Shown here piece after piece: positions 12,139 to 23,052 of a DNA stretch of 64,000 nucleotides. This DNA comes from Nannobrachium achirus (Eukaryota; Chordata; Actinopteri; Myctophiformes; Myctophidae): assembly GCA_963921795.1 (NCBI GenBank), contig OY997655.1:12642730-12706729 (forward strand). Direction: 5' to 3'. How positions within the stretch are numbered: the stretch's first letter is position 1; each line of letters opens with the position of its first letter. The position numbers and the translations under genes were made by a program. Below the pieces are notes generated by a model. That model was not told the origin of the DNA and did not search any database. It was given only the letters and a program-made list of their open reading frames with translations.

Positions 12139-12400
12139 TTAAGTGAGTATAGGTCGGCGAGGCTTATTGTCCGTGTTAACCGTTTCACAATGCGCTAGAC
12201 CGCCGGATTGCTGAGGTGGAGCGCCACGCTCACCATCAGCTCCCAGTACTTGCCGGACACAAGCCATGCTACTCATACACCGAGTTGGTGGTGCCCGGGA
12301 TTGAACCCATGACCTTCTGGTCCAAAGGCGAGAGAGAGCTCTTCCGACTGAGCTATCCAGACACAGAACGGAAGGTACAAACATTGCAGTGCGTTAAATA
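12139..12400 (-). mobile_element. tRNA-derived SINE
   Basis: On the minus strand TAGCTCAGTCGGAAGAG resembles the internal A box and GGTTCAATCCC the B box of an RNA polymerase III promoter. There is no complementary acceptor stem, so it is a SINE head and not a tRNA gene. It sits in the presumed 3' untranslated region or just beyond. Confidence 0.75.
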
Positions 12401-12630
12401 AAACACTCATGTGCTTAGTTAGAAGCTCTCTGGACATGACCCAAAATGACAAAAAAACGCTTCACTGTAGACATGGCCCCTAATGCTCTCAAGGATTTAA
12501 CGTTCCTTGTCTTGGACAATGCCAGTTCACAGAGCCAGTTCCTCCTTTTGCTTTGATCTCCAGTGGATCGGCTATGTTCGAAAGCCTTTTGACACATTTT
12601 GAAACACCTTTTTGCTTTGATCTCCAACTC

Positions 12631-13753
12631 TCAAACTTCAGACTCCAAACTGGACACTCGTCTCCAGGGCCTCAGGACACAGGGACTCCCCTCGGGGGGC
12701 TGCCCCCCACCTGCCCGCTGGCCCCCCGACTGGGGGGCGTCCAGTCCGGGCTGGGACCCCCCTTGGTAGACGGCGTAAGCCCCGTAGGCTCCGTAAAGGC
12801 CGTCCTGGTACGCCAGCGGGCGCTGGCACCCGCAGCGCCCGCTCCCTCCACACGCCAGCAGCTGGCACACGGGGTTGGGGGTCTGGTGGTGGAGGGTGTG
12901 CGAGCGGAGGTCCAGGGGGTCGTGGTAGAGGGGCAAGCCCGGGTAGGAGTTCAGATAGTGGGAGTACTGTCTGCTGAGCAGGCTGGTGGCCCTCCGCACC
13001 ACGCCCATCCCCCTGCCGACCACGCCACCGTTAGGCCGCGCCATCGCCGCCGCCGTCGCCTCCCCGTAGGCCGGCAGGTGGGCGGACTGAGAGTAGCGCA
13101 GCCTCTGGGCCTTGCGTCCGCCGGGCTGCCGCTGGTCCTGCCGTATGTGGAGGTAGGCCTGGTTCCGCGGCAGGAGGCAGAGGTTGTTCCGGAGCGGGAC
13201 GACGACCGTGGGGGATGCGGCGGGGACGAACGGGAACAGGTCGGGCAGGGCGGAGGAGGACCGCGAGGCGACGCCGCCGCCGGAGGGCGACGGGGACTCG
13301 TCGTCGAGGTGGCGGGCGCCGCCGCCGCCCCACGTGGCCTTGAGGAAAGAGGGCCGCCGGTGGCGCCGGTGTCCCCTCCCCCTAAGGAGCAGCTCCTCGG
13401 GGGGCCAGGAGCTGTAGCCGTCCGCGCCCACAGGGCAGACCAGCTGCTCCCGCGAGGAGCAGTAGAGGAGGTCGCCGGCGGAGGACGAGACGTGGTTGTC
13501 CAGGAGGTGGTCGGCTTTCAGCTCCGTCAGGTAGACGGGAGTCCTTCCGCCTCCGCCTTTCTCCGCTCCTCCTCCTCCTCCGTCCCGCTGCTGCTGCTTC
13601 CTCCTCTCGGCTCCTCCCCCTCCCCCCCCCTCCGGCCTCCTCGCTCTGGAAGCTCTTGGACCTCCTCTTCCTCTTGGAGATGCCCTCGTAGATGTGCTGC
13701 TCGTCGGTGGGCGGCGCCGAGACGGCCGGGTGCGAGGCGTAGATGTCTGGCAC
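12631..13753 (-). CDS. grin2c: grin2c last exon: GluN2C distal cytoplasmic tail, with frameshift
   Basis: The acceptor ...TTCCAAG precedes GTGCCAGACATC, read VPDIYASHPAV after a phase-0 junction. The exon ends in WRRVSSLESEV and TGA. SSLESEV is the class I PDZ ligand that anchors GluN2C to PSD-95-type scaffolds, and human GluN2C ends in nearly the same residues. The upstream half (through KRKRRSKSFQ) and the downstream half (from about TPVYLTELKADHLLDN) lie in different frames. Removing one G from the nine-base run at 13622-13630 joins them and gives about 373 residues. Unmodified, the first frame stops near 13382 and loses the PDZ ligand. The region is GC-rich and basic or proline-rich, unlike the AT-rich introns. 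A homopolymer sequencing error is the likeliest cause; a true null allele is possible. Confidence 0.85.
13622..13630 (-). other. grin2c: Frame-breaking homopolymer (G9 on coding strand)
   Basis: The two open frames of the last exon differ by one base. This run is the only homopolymer of that length between the conserved blocks, which makes it the best location for the extra base. Confidence 0.65.
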
Positions 13754-13784
13754 CTTGGAACGACGTGGAGAAATGACAGTCGGT

Positions 13785-15360
13785 CAGTTGTGGGGAAAAA
13801 AGTACTGGAATTCTTTACTTAAGTAAAAGTATCAATACCACAGTGTATTTTAGTCAGGAACATTCACGTCAAGTCATTTAACCATTTATTGCAAAATGGA
13901 ATACACAACAAGCAGATTTAACCATTTATAGCATAAATGGAATACAGTTAATCTCTGCGTTTAAAGGGCTCTGTGATAGGAGATGCTCCCTGAAATTTTG
14001 TGCAAGCTTTTCTGAGCATGCTAAGCAAAATCAGGGAACGCTAGCAATACCCCCCATAGGGATACAATAGCAGAATAATAGCAATACATTGACATGTAAC
14101 TTAGCCAAAATCACAGTATTTGATCTCAACCTTGACATGTAACATAGTAAAAAGCTTAACATTGACACAAACTTCATCACAAGTATTGAGCTTAGCCAGA
14201 CTGATCGTGCAAAGGTGGAGGCTGGGGTGGAGGAGGCAGCAAGCAGCAAATGTTTCCTAGGCTTCGGAAACCAAGCATTGGTAGAGAAAGCAAGCCCTAT
14301 TTAAAGGAGCCTTCCCTACTGATTGAGAGCTTTGATTGGAGTATGGCAGTCATGTGACATAATGACCAGCAGATATGTTAATGAGGTATGAGAACAGAGC
14401 TGACTGACATCTGACTACAGCTGAGCAGCGAATTGACTCCCATGTCATGCATAAACTAACACTGACGCTTCATAAATACTATAATGTTGTGAAAGTTCTA
14501 CATTTACTTGAGTAAAAAGTACAAAAGTATTGGTATCAAAATATACCTAAAGTACCAAAAGTAGAAAGTACTTTAATGCAGAATGTCCCTTTGATAGGGT
14601 TTGATTAAACCGTAGCGTGCGGTCTGGGGCAAGCGCGGCTGACGAGAAAAACTCCAATTCCCACAATGTGACGGGAGATAACGTGGTCAGGAAATCCGGT
14701 TCACAAATATAGGCAGGCCAGTGTCACAAAAGTGGATTTATCTCGTAATGTAACTCCAGATCACGTTCATGTTTAACTCTTTTACCACTTTGGACGTTCC
14801 CGTTCGCCCCATTTTTCACGGCGGCGCGATGCCAATAATACGTTCTTTGGCTTGTTTTGATGTCTGTAAACTGATGAGGGGTCGCGCGGGTGTGTAAGGT
14901 AACAGTCTCCCGTAATCCTGCTTTGAAATCTCCACCTCACGTAAACATCAATAATGTCCAAATTCACTTCTTGGCTGCTAGCTGTCGATCTATTGATCTG
15001 ATGCGACTCTGCGCCCTGAATGTATGGAAGCCACAGCGGCCCATCTCACATTAATTATTGCATGAGGATGCCCTCTACTGCTAGTATGACCAAAGTGCAC
15101 TATGTAATGAGAAAAAAAAACAAAAAAAAAACGAATAGATCTTTGTGTATAACCTCGCAAAGGTAAGCTGCTTTTGCTGGCACAAGACCCAATAAATAAA
15201 TAATAACATCTGGCAGTAAAACTGTTAAAACGAGCCCTTCTCTACCGGTTACAAAAGCACTGATGGCCGCGATTGTAATTTTTCTTTTCTGAGTGAAAGA
15301 AAATACTACCACGATGAAAAAACGGAAATACTCGGATTACATTTACTCAGTTTACTTTTA
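13785..15360. mobile_element. Composite of family F halves and nested elements
   Basis: Family F-type sequence (GTGGGGAAAAAAGTACT, TACTTAAGTAAAAGTAT) starts at 13785. Related pieces recur at 14500-14590 and 15330-15355, so the family F copy appears split by insertions. One clear insert is the TTAA element at 14773-15228. The 13860-14470 part is unrecognised. No hairpin is visible. Confidence 0.5.
14773..15228. mobile_element. TTAA-flanked MITE (piggyBac-like), sister of 11452-11901
   Basis: Left end TTAACTCTTTTACCAC, right end TGGCAGTAAAACTGTTAA. It shares terminal and subterminal sequence with the copy at 11452-11901. Confidence 0.8.
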
Positions 15361-15763
15361 TCCCGAGCTTCCGAAATAAGGAAAAAACTATAAAATACCC
15401 TGGCGGCTATTCTGCCGCAAACAAAGGCTGTCCTCTTCCAGAAAAGCATAGATTCAGAGAAAATGGGCTTCAAAGTTAGCCATCTGCATTGGATTACTGA
15501 ATAAATCGGCGGAAAATGCGCTTAGCGATCGCGGTAAACAACGGCGGCCCTCGGACCAGCTACAGCGTCAATAATCAGCTCACAGTAAGCAGTAAGGACC
15601 AAAGCACGGCGTTGCTAGCCGACAAAAAAGCCGAACTAGTTCGGGATCGGCACTCCGGATTGCGTCGCTAGCCGACAAGGGTTAATCAATGGCATCCAAT
15701 GTGTTTGAAGAAGTAACAGTGAACACTGAAAAAAAAGACACAAAAACACGTCGGTGGGGGCAC

Positions 15764-16180
15764 CTGGAGGTCGGCGTAGGGGATGAACGGCGAGCGTGGG
15801 TATCCTCCTCCGTCCACGTAGACCCTGCCGGTGGTCTGGTAGTGGTAGTGGGGGGGGTCCCGGTGGTGGTGGTGGGGGTCCCCGGCACAGCCGTCCGCCA
15901 GGTGGGGGCTGCTGAGGCTGGAGATGGGCAGGGGGCGGTCGTAGAGGCAGGAGGCAGAGCGCGCCGGCAGGGTGTAGCGCAGCGGCGTGGGCCGCGCCAC
16001 CACCACCCCGCCTCCACCCACCCTCTGCTGCTGCTGCTTCAGGGAGGAGGGGGTGACGGAGGACAGCGGGGGAGGGGTCAGGGAGCGCTGGGTGAGGAGG
16101 AGGGGGGAGGCGCCGCCGCGGTGGTTCTCCGTCACGTAGGCGAAGCCGCCGGGCACCGTCTCAGAGGCGGACGCCACCTG
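15764..16180 (-). CDS. grin2c: grin2c exon: GluN2C cytoplasmic tail, middle part
   Basis: The acceptor CTGTCCAG precedes CAGGTGGCGTCC (a start at 16177 after the tandem CAG is equally possible). The donor is CTCCAG/GTGCCC. The 417 bases stay open in phase 0 and read QVASASETVPGGFAYV to YADLQ. The segment includes runs of glutamine, glycine and histidine. The neighbouring exons are 374 bp upstream and 2.0 kb downstream. No known domain is visible, as expected for the fast-evolving GluN2 tail. Assignment rests on phase, position and splice sites. Confidence 0.75.
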
Positions 16181-16502
16181 CTGGACAGGGAGGTCAGAAT
16201 TAACAAGTCTCATTTAATGCCAGATTTTGTGCTGTTGCTGTGCCAGTCATTTTCAAAATGTTCACCTTTCTTTAGAGACCCAAATAATATGTTGTACTTC
16301 ACCTACATGTATAGCTCAAAATAAAGATCTACTACTTTTTGGATTGGATTGGCACCGGTTTCAGGTTACCAGCCGTAATCAGTTCGGCGATCGTGATAGC
16401 TTATTAGTTTGTTTTATGACCACATTGTATGAAAGGCGTTTATGGCACATGGTGCCATTGTTAAAAAATACATAAAAGACGTTTTTCGCACTTAAAGAGT
16501 TG

Positions 16503-16533
16503 AGAGAATGTTAGAGAGGCGGGCTGAAATTTC
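16503..16533 (+). repeat. Short family E remnant next to a splice donor
   Basis: AGAATGTTAGAGAGGCGGGC matches the family E left end seen at 9938, 16868 and 41785. It ends about 20 bases from the donor of the adjacent exon. Confidence 0.5.
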
Positions 16534-16554
16534 TGGACCCCCACCCCCATGTAC

Positions 16555-16797
16555 CTGTGGTGTGCTGCGAGCAGTGGGACCCCCACCACCATGGCGTCCC
16601 CACTGCTGGATGGTCTTGGTGGCGTTGTCCAGGGAGCTCTCCACGTTGGCGGTGGACACCAGGTCCTTGGCGGTGCGCAGCATCTTCAGCATGTTGGCCT
16701 GGGCGTAGGTGGACGTCACGTCAGGGCTGGCCAGCCCCGAGGCGCCGCCTTTGGGGGGCTTGGGCTCCTCCACACCGTTGAAGCAGCTGTAGATGGC
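16555..16797 (-). CDS. grin2c: grin2c exon: start of GluN2C cytoplasmic tail
   Basis: The acceptor tract is C-rich and ends CTCCCAG/GCCATCTACAGC; the donor is CCACAG/GTACAT. The 81 codons read AIYSCFNGVEEPKPP through LKMLRTAKDL, VESSLDNATKTIQQWG and RSTPQ. The blocks LKMLxxAxD and SSLDxATxTIxxWG match human GluN2C specifically, and they are the best evidence that this is 2C and not 2A, 2B or 2D. The exon is phase 0 at both ends. Confidence 0.93.
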
Positions 16798-16867
16798 CTG
16801 GGAGAGGGGGGGGGGGACAGAGGGGGGGGGGGGGGGAAAGAGAGAGAGAGGGGGGGAGAGAGAGAGG

Positions 16868-17590
16868 AGGGACATGCAGAGAATGTTAAGGGGAGCACAC
16901 ACTGGACGCGGGCGGCTGCGCAGTGGCGCGCTGCCACACAGCACGCCTCCCCCCGGTGGGGAGAAGCATGGGAGAACATGTTCACCGCGCGGCAACGCTG
17001 GAAAAATAGAACAGTGGCGTATCGGCGCAGCAGACGAGGCGGCAGACCCGCGCCTGACGCCGCCGATGTGGGTTAGTTCATTGAAAATAACGGGCACGTA
17101 TTTTTTTACGCGCCGCTTCCGCGCTGCCTCCGCGCGGCCTCCGCGTCCAGTGTGTGTTCCCCTTTAGAGAGGCAGAGGCTGACATTTCTAAAGGGGCCTT
17201 TTGGTGAAAACATTGAAAATAGCAGACCCCCAAGCTCACAACGCGTCGCAGCGCGACACATTGTGAGCTTGGAAGTCGGCTATTTTCGGTGCTTGATACC
17301 ACAATGAAACTAAGCATTATCAAGTCAACACTGGATATGTGGCGTATGGCATGGATTTCTACACAGAGAGGGCAATTCTTTCAACATGAGATGCTGCATT
17401 CAAGTTCAGGAGAGTTTGGACAAGGCAATTCTCTTGAATGCTGCCTTCAGGTATGGCATGGACAGAGGCCATTTGCATTCCTTTCACCATAGTGAAAACT
17501 GCACTCATGGTCTGGAGAGGACACTTTTTACAGACTGTTAAAAGGGCAGGGGCTCGAGCCCCCTTTGATGTCTATGTGTGCACAAGCCTG
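16868..17590 (+). mobile_element. MITE family E, split by a PIF/Harbinger-like insert
   Basis: The family E left end GACATGCAGAGAATGTTA is interrupted at 16889 and resumes at 17164. The hairpin lies at 17212-17288, and the body continues through ATGGCATGGATTTCTACACA to the right-end block GCAGGGGCTCGAGCCCCCTT near 17547-17566. Confidence 0.75.
16889..17163. mobile_element. PIF/Harbinger-like MITE nested in family E
   Basis: Termini AGGGGAGCACACACTGGACG and CGTCCAGTGTGTGTTCCCCT are inverted with one mismatch. The 3-bp TTA at 16886-16888 is duplicated at 17164-17166, as expected for PIF/Harbinger insertion. Removing it restores the family E consensus. Confidence 0.85.
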
Positions 17591-17614
17591 AGAGAGAGTG
17601 TGAGAGAGAGAGAG

Positions 17615-18150
17615 AGTCAGACTTTGTACCCACTGCACACAAAATGAAGTGGAAACTGAGCTACACTTCCTAGCCGCCTTTCCACTGTACCAAGACATCA
17701 AAGACACATACTGTACTTCCCACAGATCATAACCACACAAGGTGAGTTTGAAAACATGACCAACGATAAAAAAGAACTCCCAAGTCTCCCATATCTGCTG
17801 GGTGAAGTACAACAATGTGCAAACACAGCAGCAAGATGTGTGAGCTGCGGTGGTAGGTGAGGGATATCAAATGGAATACAACCACCTTAAAGACCACTGA
17901 TCATAGTGTAAAGTAAACTTTCCTGCACTGTCTGCATCGAGTAACCTCGCTACATGAAAACTGTTTCACCCTTTTCAGTGGAACATATTTCATTGTGATT
18001 GTATTATATTGATTGACTGTATTGTAGTTCTGCTTTTGCAATGTAAACGTATGTTTTCTCATGGCAATAAAGCCCTTTGAATTGAAATGTAATTGAGAGA
18101 GAGAGAGAGTGAGAGAGAGAGAGTGAGAGAGAGAGAGAGAGAGAGTAGGG
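17615..18150 (+). mobile_element. Degraded LINE 3' end
   Basis: One frame near 17742-17855 reads ELPSLPYLLGE and AARCV, resembling the end of a fish non-LTR retrotransposon open frame. It is followed by a 3' region containing AATAAAGCCCTTTGAATTG and a GA-rich tail. Stops and frame changes elsewhere show it is dead. Confidence 0.6.
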
Positions 18151-18364
18151 AGGGTGGAAGAAAAAGTAAGTAAAGTATCAATACGGTAATGTAGAAATAC
18201 TCTGTTACGAGTAAGTGCGGCCATAGATAGCTGAGTGGCTAGGGGAGCGTTTCTATGTGTCATCTTTTTGACACCCAACTCTAATCCTTACCCTAACCCT
18301 AACCTCTGTGGGGTGAGTCACTAACCCTCTCGACGCTTCGTTGTCGAAATGACGGTCGTTCGAA

Positions 18365-18600
18365 AGAGCGAGATTTCCCCAGTGGTTAGTGAGCCTGCCT
18401 GGGGAGCCAGAGCCCCTGGTTGTCGCAGGTACGATTCCCAGTCAGGCAGCTATGTGTCGATGTGTCCCTGAGCAAGACTCTTAACCCCTAATTGCTCCCC
18501 GAGCACCACATATGGCTGCTCGGGGATGGGTAAAATGCAGAGAGTACATTTCACGTATGTGCAAATGTACTGTGACAAAAGACCCCCCAAGGTGTGGGAA
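18365..18600 (+). mobile_element. tRNA-derived SINE (second type)
   Basis: AGTGGTTAGTGAGCCTG resembles an A box and GGTACGATTCCC a B box. The body contains CCCTGAGCAAGACTCTTAAC and TGGGTAAAATGCAGAG, typical of a widespread fish SINE. Confidence 0.7.
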
Positions 18601-18611
18601 TGTATAAACCT

Positions 18612-18655
18612 TTGGAAAATAGCAGATCTACAAGCTCACAATCTGCTATTTCCGG
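18612..18655. repeat. Collapsed hairpin module
   Basis: The left arm AGCAGATCTACAAGCTCACA is followed directly by the outer right arm ATCTGCTATTTCC. The centre and inner right arm are missing. Confidence 0.7.
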
Positions 18656-18717
18656 TGCGTGACTTAGGCCACGCTAATACGGCAACGATCAGAATAGAGA
18701 CGAGAATGGGAACGACG

Positions 18718-18755
18718 GCGTATGTTTACGCATGCATACACACACACGCACACAA

Positions 18756-18797
<42 letters not shown>
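18718..18797. repeat. (CA)n microsatellite
   Basis: Impure CA/CG tract followed by a pure CA run. Confidence 0.95.
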
Positions 18798-18800
<3 letters not shown>

Positions 18801-19213
18801 GGCATTAACGACTTGTGATTTTTGCAAGTCGACTCGACTCAGTAAAAAGTTGAGTTGAAGTCGACTTTACCGTTTGATGACGTCATCACATCACACACGA
18901 CCCCCAAATTATTTTGGGGGGGGGGGGGGGTCCCCAGATGATTAACTTAATGTGAAACATTGTTTTCTCACTCAACTGTAAACAAACCAACATAAAGTTC
19001 AAGTGTGTAGAGAGTATCTTCACATTTCTAAAGTGCCAATTTAAGGACTTTTTAATACCTCTAAAATGACAAATTAAACATTGTCCAAATGAGCATGTAG
19101 ATCTGCTATTTTCACAATAGAAAGTATTTTTGACTTTCGACTTTCTCTGGTGGTAGTCGACTTGTGTAACCAAGTCGACTGAGTCGACTTGTCGACTTTT
19201 TCGTTAATGCCCT
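18798..19213. mobile_element. Inverted-repeat MITE with nested family B fragment
   Basis: The left end TAGGGCATTAACGA and right end TCGTTAATGCCCTA are exact inverted copies. Related GTCGACT motifs occur just inside both. The centre (about 18897-19128) is a family B fragment with a right hairpin arm at 19090-19119. Confidence 0.75.
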
Positions 19214-19215
19214 AA

Positions 19216-19264
19216 CACCCTCGCACACAAACGCATACACACGCACGCACACACGCGCACACAA

Positions 19265-19323
<59 letters not shown>

Positions 19324-19325
19324 GT
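19216..19325. repeat. (CA)n microsatellite
   Basis: CA-rich with CG interruptions on the left, pure on the right. Confidence 0.95.
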
Positions 19326-19620
19326 CAGTCTCTTCATTTCTGGGCAGACAGCAGGCTGAAACCCCAGACTGTGTCTCTAGCCACATGCTGTCGTCTGAGA
19401 AAACCTGTCGGAGACGCAATTTAATTTGGCCCTCGGGGGGGGCCTCCATTTCAGATATTAATTTAAGTGCTAATCTAATGACGGCCCAGTGGTGTAATTA
19501 CACAGCGGTGGAGTCTATATGGGTTTCACTGAGTGATTAACCACTTCTTCTTAGTCAAACGGACCCAGAGTGACTGGAACTGCAGCACTTGGACCACTTT
19601 TTGCCCTCTACAGCAAATGT
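19326..19620. other. No recognised feature
   Basis: No coding signal or repeat ends seen. Confidence 0.35.
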
Positions 19621-19624
19621 CTTC

Positions 19625-20135
19625 GACAAAAATAGCCCGATAATACAAGCTGACATGTTGTAGATTGGCTACTTTTTTAGGCTAATGTTTCCCCACAGAA
19701 TATGGATGCTGTGGTTGTAGCGCAGGGGTTTTCAAGGTTTTTTTTTTTTTTTTCAGGCCATGGACCCATTAGCTGAGAAAGAGATGAAGAAGGGTATTTT
19801 TATGGCTAAAGCCTCATTAAAATGACTTTTGAATGAATACAATTTAATTTTATCCAATCTGTATGGTAGAGTATATCGTCGTTGTCGGGTGAAAACCTTG
19901 TATGTCCAAAACCGTTCGTTTTACATTTATCATTTAAAAATGATTCAAACGAGTGAAAACAGCCAATCTACAAGCACACAACGCCTCGCGATGCGAGGCG
20001 TTGTGTGCTTGTAGATCGGCTGTTTTCACTACTTTTGTGCGACAGCCTTGTATGATGAAGCAGGGCTTTGCTTTGCGAAAAAATTTACAAATTTGAAACT
20101 TGGAGATACGAGGTTTCCACCCAACAGTGATGATA
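19625..20135 (+). mobile_element. Degenerate family C piece and complete family D element
   Basis: A decayed hairpin lies at 19625-19678 and a family C-like GCAGGGGTTTTCAAGG start near 19723. Family D runs about 19874-20135, from ATATCGTCGTTGTCGGGTG to CACCCAACAGTGATGATATG. Its hairpin at 19952-20031 is nearly perfect, with flanks AGTGAAAACAGC and GCTGTTTTCACT. Confidence 0.7.
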
Positions 20136-20289
20136 TGGTCAAATCTGGGGTAGAAGAGGAAAGTTAGTTCTGATTTAAAACAAAAAGTTTGTAATTAAAA
20201 AGTTAAAGGTCTAGGTTCTGATTTTTGAGATGACAACAGCAACAAAGGCCAGTAGTAGACCTGCATGTATGACGATCAGTTGCCTATCC

Positions 20290-20661
20290 CAGGGGTTTTC
20301 AAAGTGGGTGAAGGGGCACCATGGGGTGCCGCGACGGCAGTCCAGGGGTAAGATGCCGTGAGATCATTTGATAATATTTGGAATTTATTTGGACACTTGA
20401 AAAAATATTTAGTATAATTTTAAACTTGAAGTACTAACGTTATTTTCAGTCAGTTCTAACCAAAATGGCTATTCCTCGCAACATAATCACTAAAATCGGG
20501 CAGAAACCTTGTATCTCCAAGTTTCAAATGTGTACGTCTTTTGGTAAAGCAAAGCCCTGCTTCATCATACAAGACTGTCACACAAGACTAGTGAAAACTG
20601 CTGTTTTCACCATATATTTATGGGGTGCCCTGAGACAAAATAGTTTGGGAACCCCTGGTCT
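20290..20661 (+). mobile_element. hAT-like MITE carrying a collapsed family D insert
   Basis: Termini CAGGGGTTTTCAAAGTGGG and TTTGGGAACCCCTG; flanks GCCTATCC and GTCTATCC agree at 7 of 8 bases. Inside, family D sequence has only a 20-base palindrome left at 20591-20611, where other copies have 80 bases of hairpin. Confidence 0.65.
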
Positions 20662-20850
20662 ATCCAAGACATTTTAACACATTTGAGACCAGAGCTGGTG
20701 GTTTGTTTGTCTGTGTTACCCGCACTTTGTATGAAAGCCCTTGTTTTGTTTTGTTTTCCACAGCTACACTCTTTTACCTTGTTAGGGTGTATATATATGA
20801 AGGGAAGGGACCTCCCCTTTCCTGCCTGGTGTTTCTGGGACTAAGTGTAA

Positions 20851-20993
<143 letters not shown>

Positions 20994-20999
20994 TCAAAA

Positions 21000-21680
21000 G
21001 AAACAACAGGAAATGCATTCTCAGGTGGGTTGCCAAATTTCAGGCAATCAGAAGAGAATGTCCATTTTATCAGCTGCAAGTTTATAGTGTTCCAGTTGTT
21101 CCAATGTTGTCTGCTCATTTCCTGCTGTCATCCCTTCACATTTCACTTGCTTATCCTGTAGGAGTTCTCTTTCTCCTGATTGGATTGGAACTGGTAAAGG
21201 TTTACCAATTTGTTCGCTACCAAATAGAAAGCGAACACTTTCGGCAATGGGCCCTGGTCCAGAGAAGATTGGGAACCACTTATTTGGCCCATAGACTGTA
21301 GAAAAATATGCACGATGCGAAGCCATTGGTTTCTATGCAGAGCAAACGGACCTTTTCTACCCCTTGGAATGCGTGTCGCCATCATAGAATTATTTTAAAA
21401 TAAATTGGACCACATTTCGACAAAAACGAATATGATGGTGATTGAAAGGCAATTCTTAACTAGCGATAGGAACCATACAGTATTCATGAAAATGAAGGTT
21501 AGAAAAAGAAAGGGGAAAATGAATGGGATCCAATGGAGAACAATTCTTTTTGCGATCGGCCAGGGGGGAAAACAGCGCAACTAGCGGCCAATCATAGGAA
21601 GTTTTACTTCCGTATTGGAGTCGTTTTAAAACGGCAGAACTATGCCCCTGATTTGTCCAGGAGTTTGGTCCTCACATATT
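21000..21680. other. No recognised feature
   Basis: Unique-looking intron sequence. One GGGAACCACTT near 21270 may be a decayed hAT end. Confidence 0.3.
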
Positions 21681-21689
21681 GTCTCATTC

Positions 21690-22125
21690 AAGCAGGGGCG
21701 TCGCACCAAATCCTGGGCCCTGGGTACAAGGATTCACTGCGGGCCCCCCATGAATGTTCTTCATAGGGATTTTCTTTTAAATCGTGAAACATTTGTGCAA
21801 GTCTTTGAATATTTCAAATCGGTCTGCACACATTTTAACGACCTTTCAAAAATAGCAGATCTACCAGCTCGTAAAAGGACTTATTTGGGATGCTCCTTTT
21901 AGGTGTTTAACTGTACTTGTACTGTACTCCGTTTTTGTCTATTAACATTTTCAATCAATCAATCAATCAATCAATCATAAAAATTGGAATTGAATGACTT
22001 TAAAGACCAAATTGTCAAATATCATGTAAGAAAGAGGCAAACATTGTGAAAATAGCCAATCTACAAGCTCACAACGCCTCTCAGCGCCGCAGGCCTGAAA
22101 AGTTTGGGAATCCTTGGTCTTAATT
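21690..22125. mobile_element. Fragments of hairpin-bearing MITEs
   Basis: Left hairpin arms occur at 21847-21872 and 22045-22085 without right arms. A short (CAAT)n tract lies at 21953-21978. GCAGGGGCGTCGCACC near 21694 resembles an hAT left end. Confidence 0.5.
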
Positions 22126-22396
22126 CACAGAATAGAATCCAGACAAACAAAATAGCAGGCTGCTTTCCTGTCTGCTCACTCCTCCGAGTGCTAATAAACA
22201 CCATTAAAGTTCATTTGCATTCTCTGATGCTAAGGCTATTACGTTAATACATATTCATTAGTTGCAATTACTTACTAATTAGCTTGCAGCCATCATGGAA
22301 AAAAACACTAATTGCACCTAATGCAGCAAAACAACACAACCTGTAACGCAGCCACAATCACTCTGATGTTAAACTGTTAAAACGATTACTCAAATA

Positions 22397-22401
22397 ATCA
22401 G

Positions 22402-22453
<52 letters not shown>
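22397..22453. repeat. (CAAT)n microsatellite
   Basis: About 13 units of AATC followed by degenerate copies. Confidence 0.9.
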
Positions 22454-22514
22454 GAAACTAACCAATCGGACAATCAAGAAACCAAACAATGAATCAATCA
22501 CCCACTGAAACAGG

Positions 22515-22710
22515 GTGGAAATATTGAAAATAGCAGACCTCCAAGCTCACAACGCGTCGTGCTGCGACACGTTGTGAGCTTGGAGGTCGGCTATTTTTGG
22601 TGCTTGATCCCACACTGAACTAAGCAATCAAGTGAATACTTTCTACAGATGGATAAAAGGGCAGGGGCTCCAGCCCCCTTTGATGTCTATGTGTGCATTT
22701 GCCTGCACTG
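22515..22710 (+). mobile_element. Family E with internal deletion
   Basis: The hairpin at 22524-22602 is followed by the family E right-end block GGGCAGGGGCTCCAGCCCCC. The middle of the element is missing. Confidence 0.65.
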
Positions 22711-23052
22711 AAATAACAAATCGGTTAAAGATGCTGTAAATTACCTTGTTTTGTTACACACGAAAACCAAGCAACCGATTTCTCAATGGACCAGCCAACA
22801 ACCAGCCTCTGTATTGACTGATCAGCCAACCAATTATAACCACTTATACCAATCAAACCCTACACTAATGAACCGGAGTCGCCAGGGGCTCTATCTAAGG
22901 GACACTCCTGTTTTCGCTCAACACTAAACATCTTTGCCAAATAAAGCCGATCTGCAAGCTCACAATCAGCAAAGAGATTTGTTGCACAGGGAAAAGAAGA
23001 ATGGACCAGTTAGAGCACTGTGTGGCATGTAAGATCACAGACATTCCAAGGC

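Noticed and set aside
12290-12365. tRNA gene
   Set aside because: A and B boxes are present but no acceptor stem pairs; the same applies at 30120, 32780, 39200, 39375, 39500 and 52745. These are SINE heads.
12553-13776. 407-codon plus-strand open frame
   Set aside because: Antisense shadow of the GC-rich grin2c last exon. The minus strand has splice sites and the SSLESEV end.
15689-16324. 211-codon plus-strand frame over the tail exon
   Set aside because: Antisense shadow of the exon at 15764-16180; low-complexity Gly/Val content.
18286-18305. Interstitial telomeric repeat
   Set aside because: Only about three imperfect CCCTAA units; too short to mean more than chance or SINE-related sequence.
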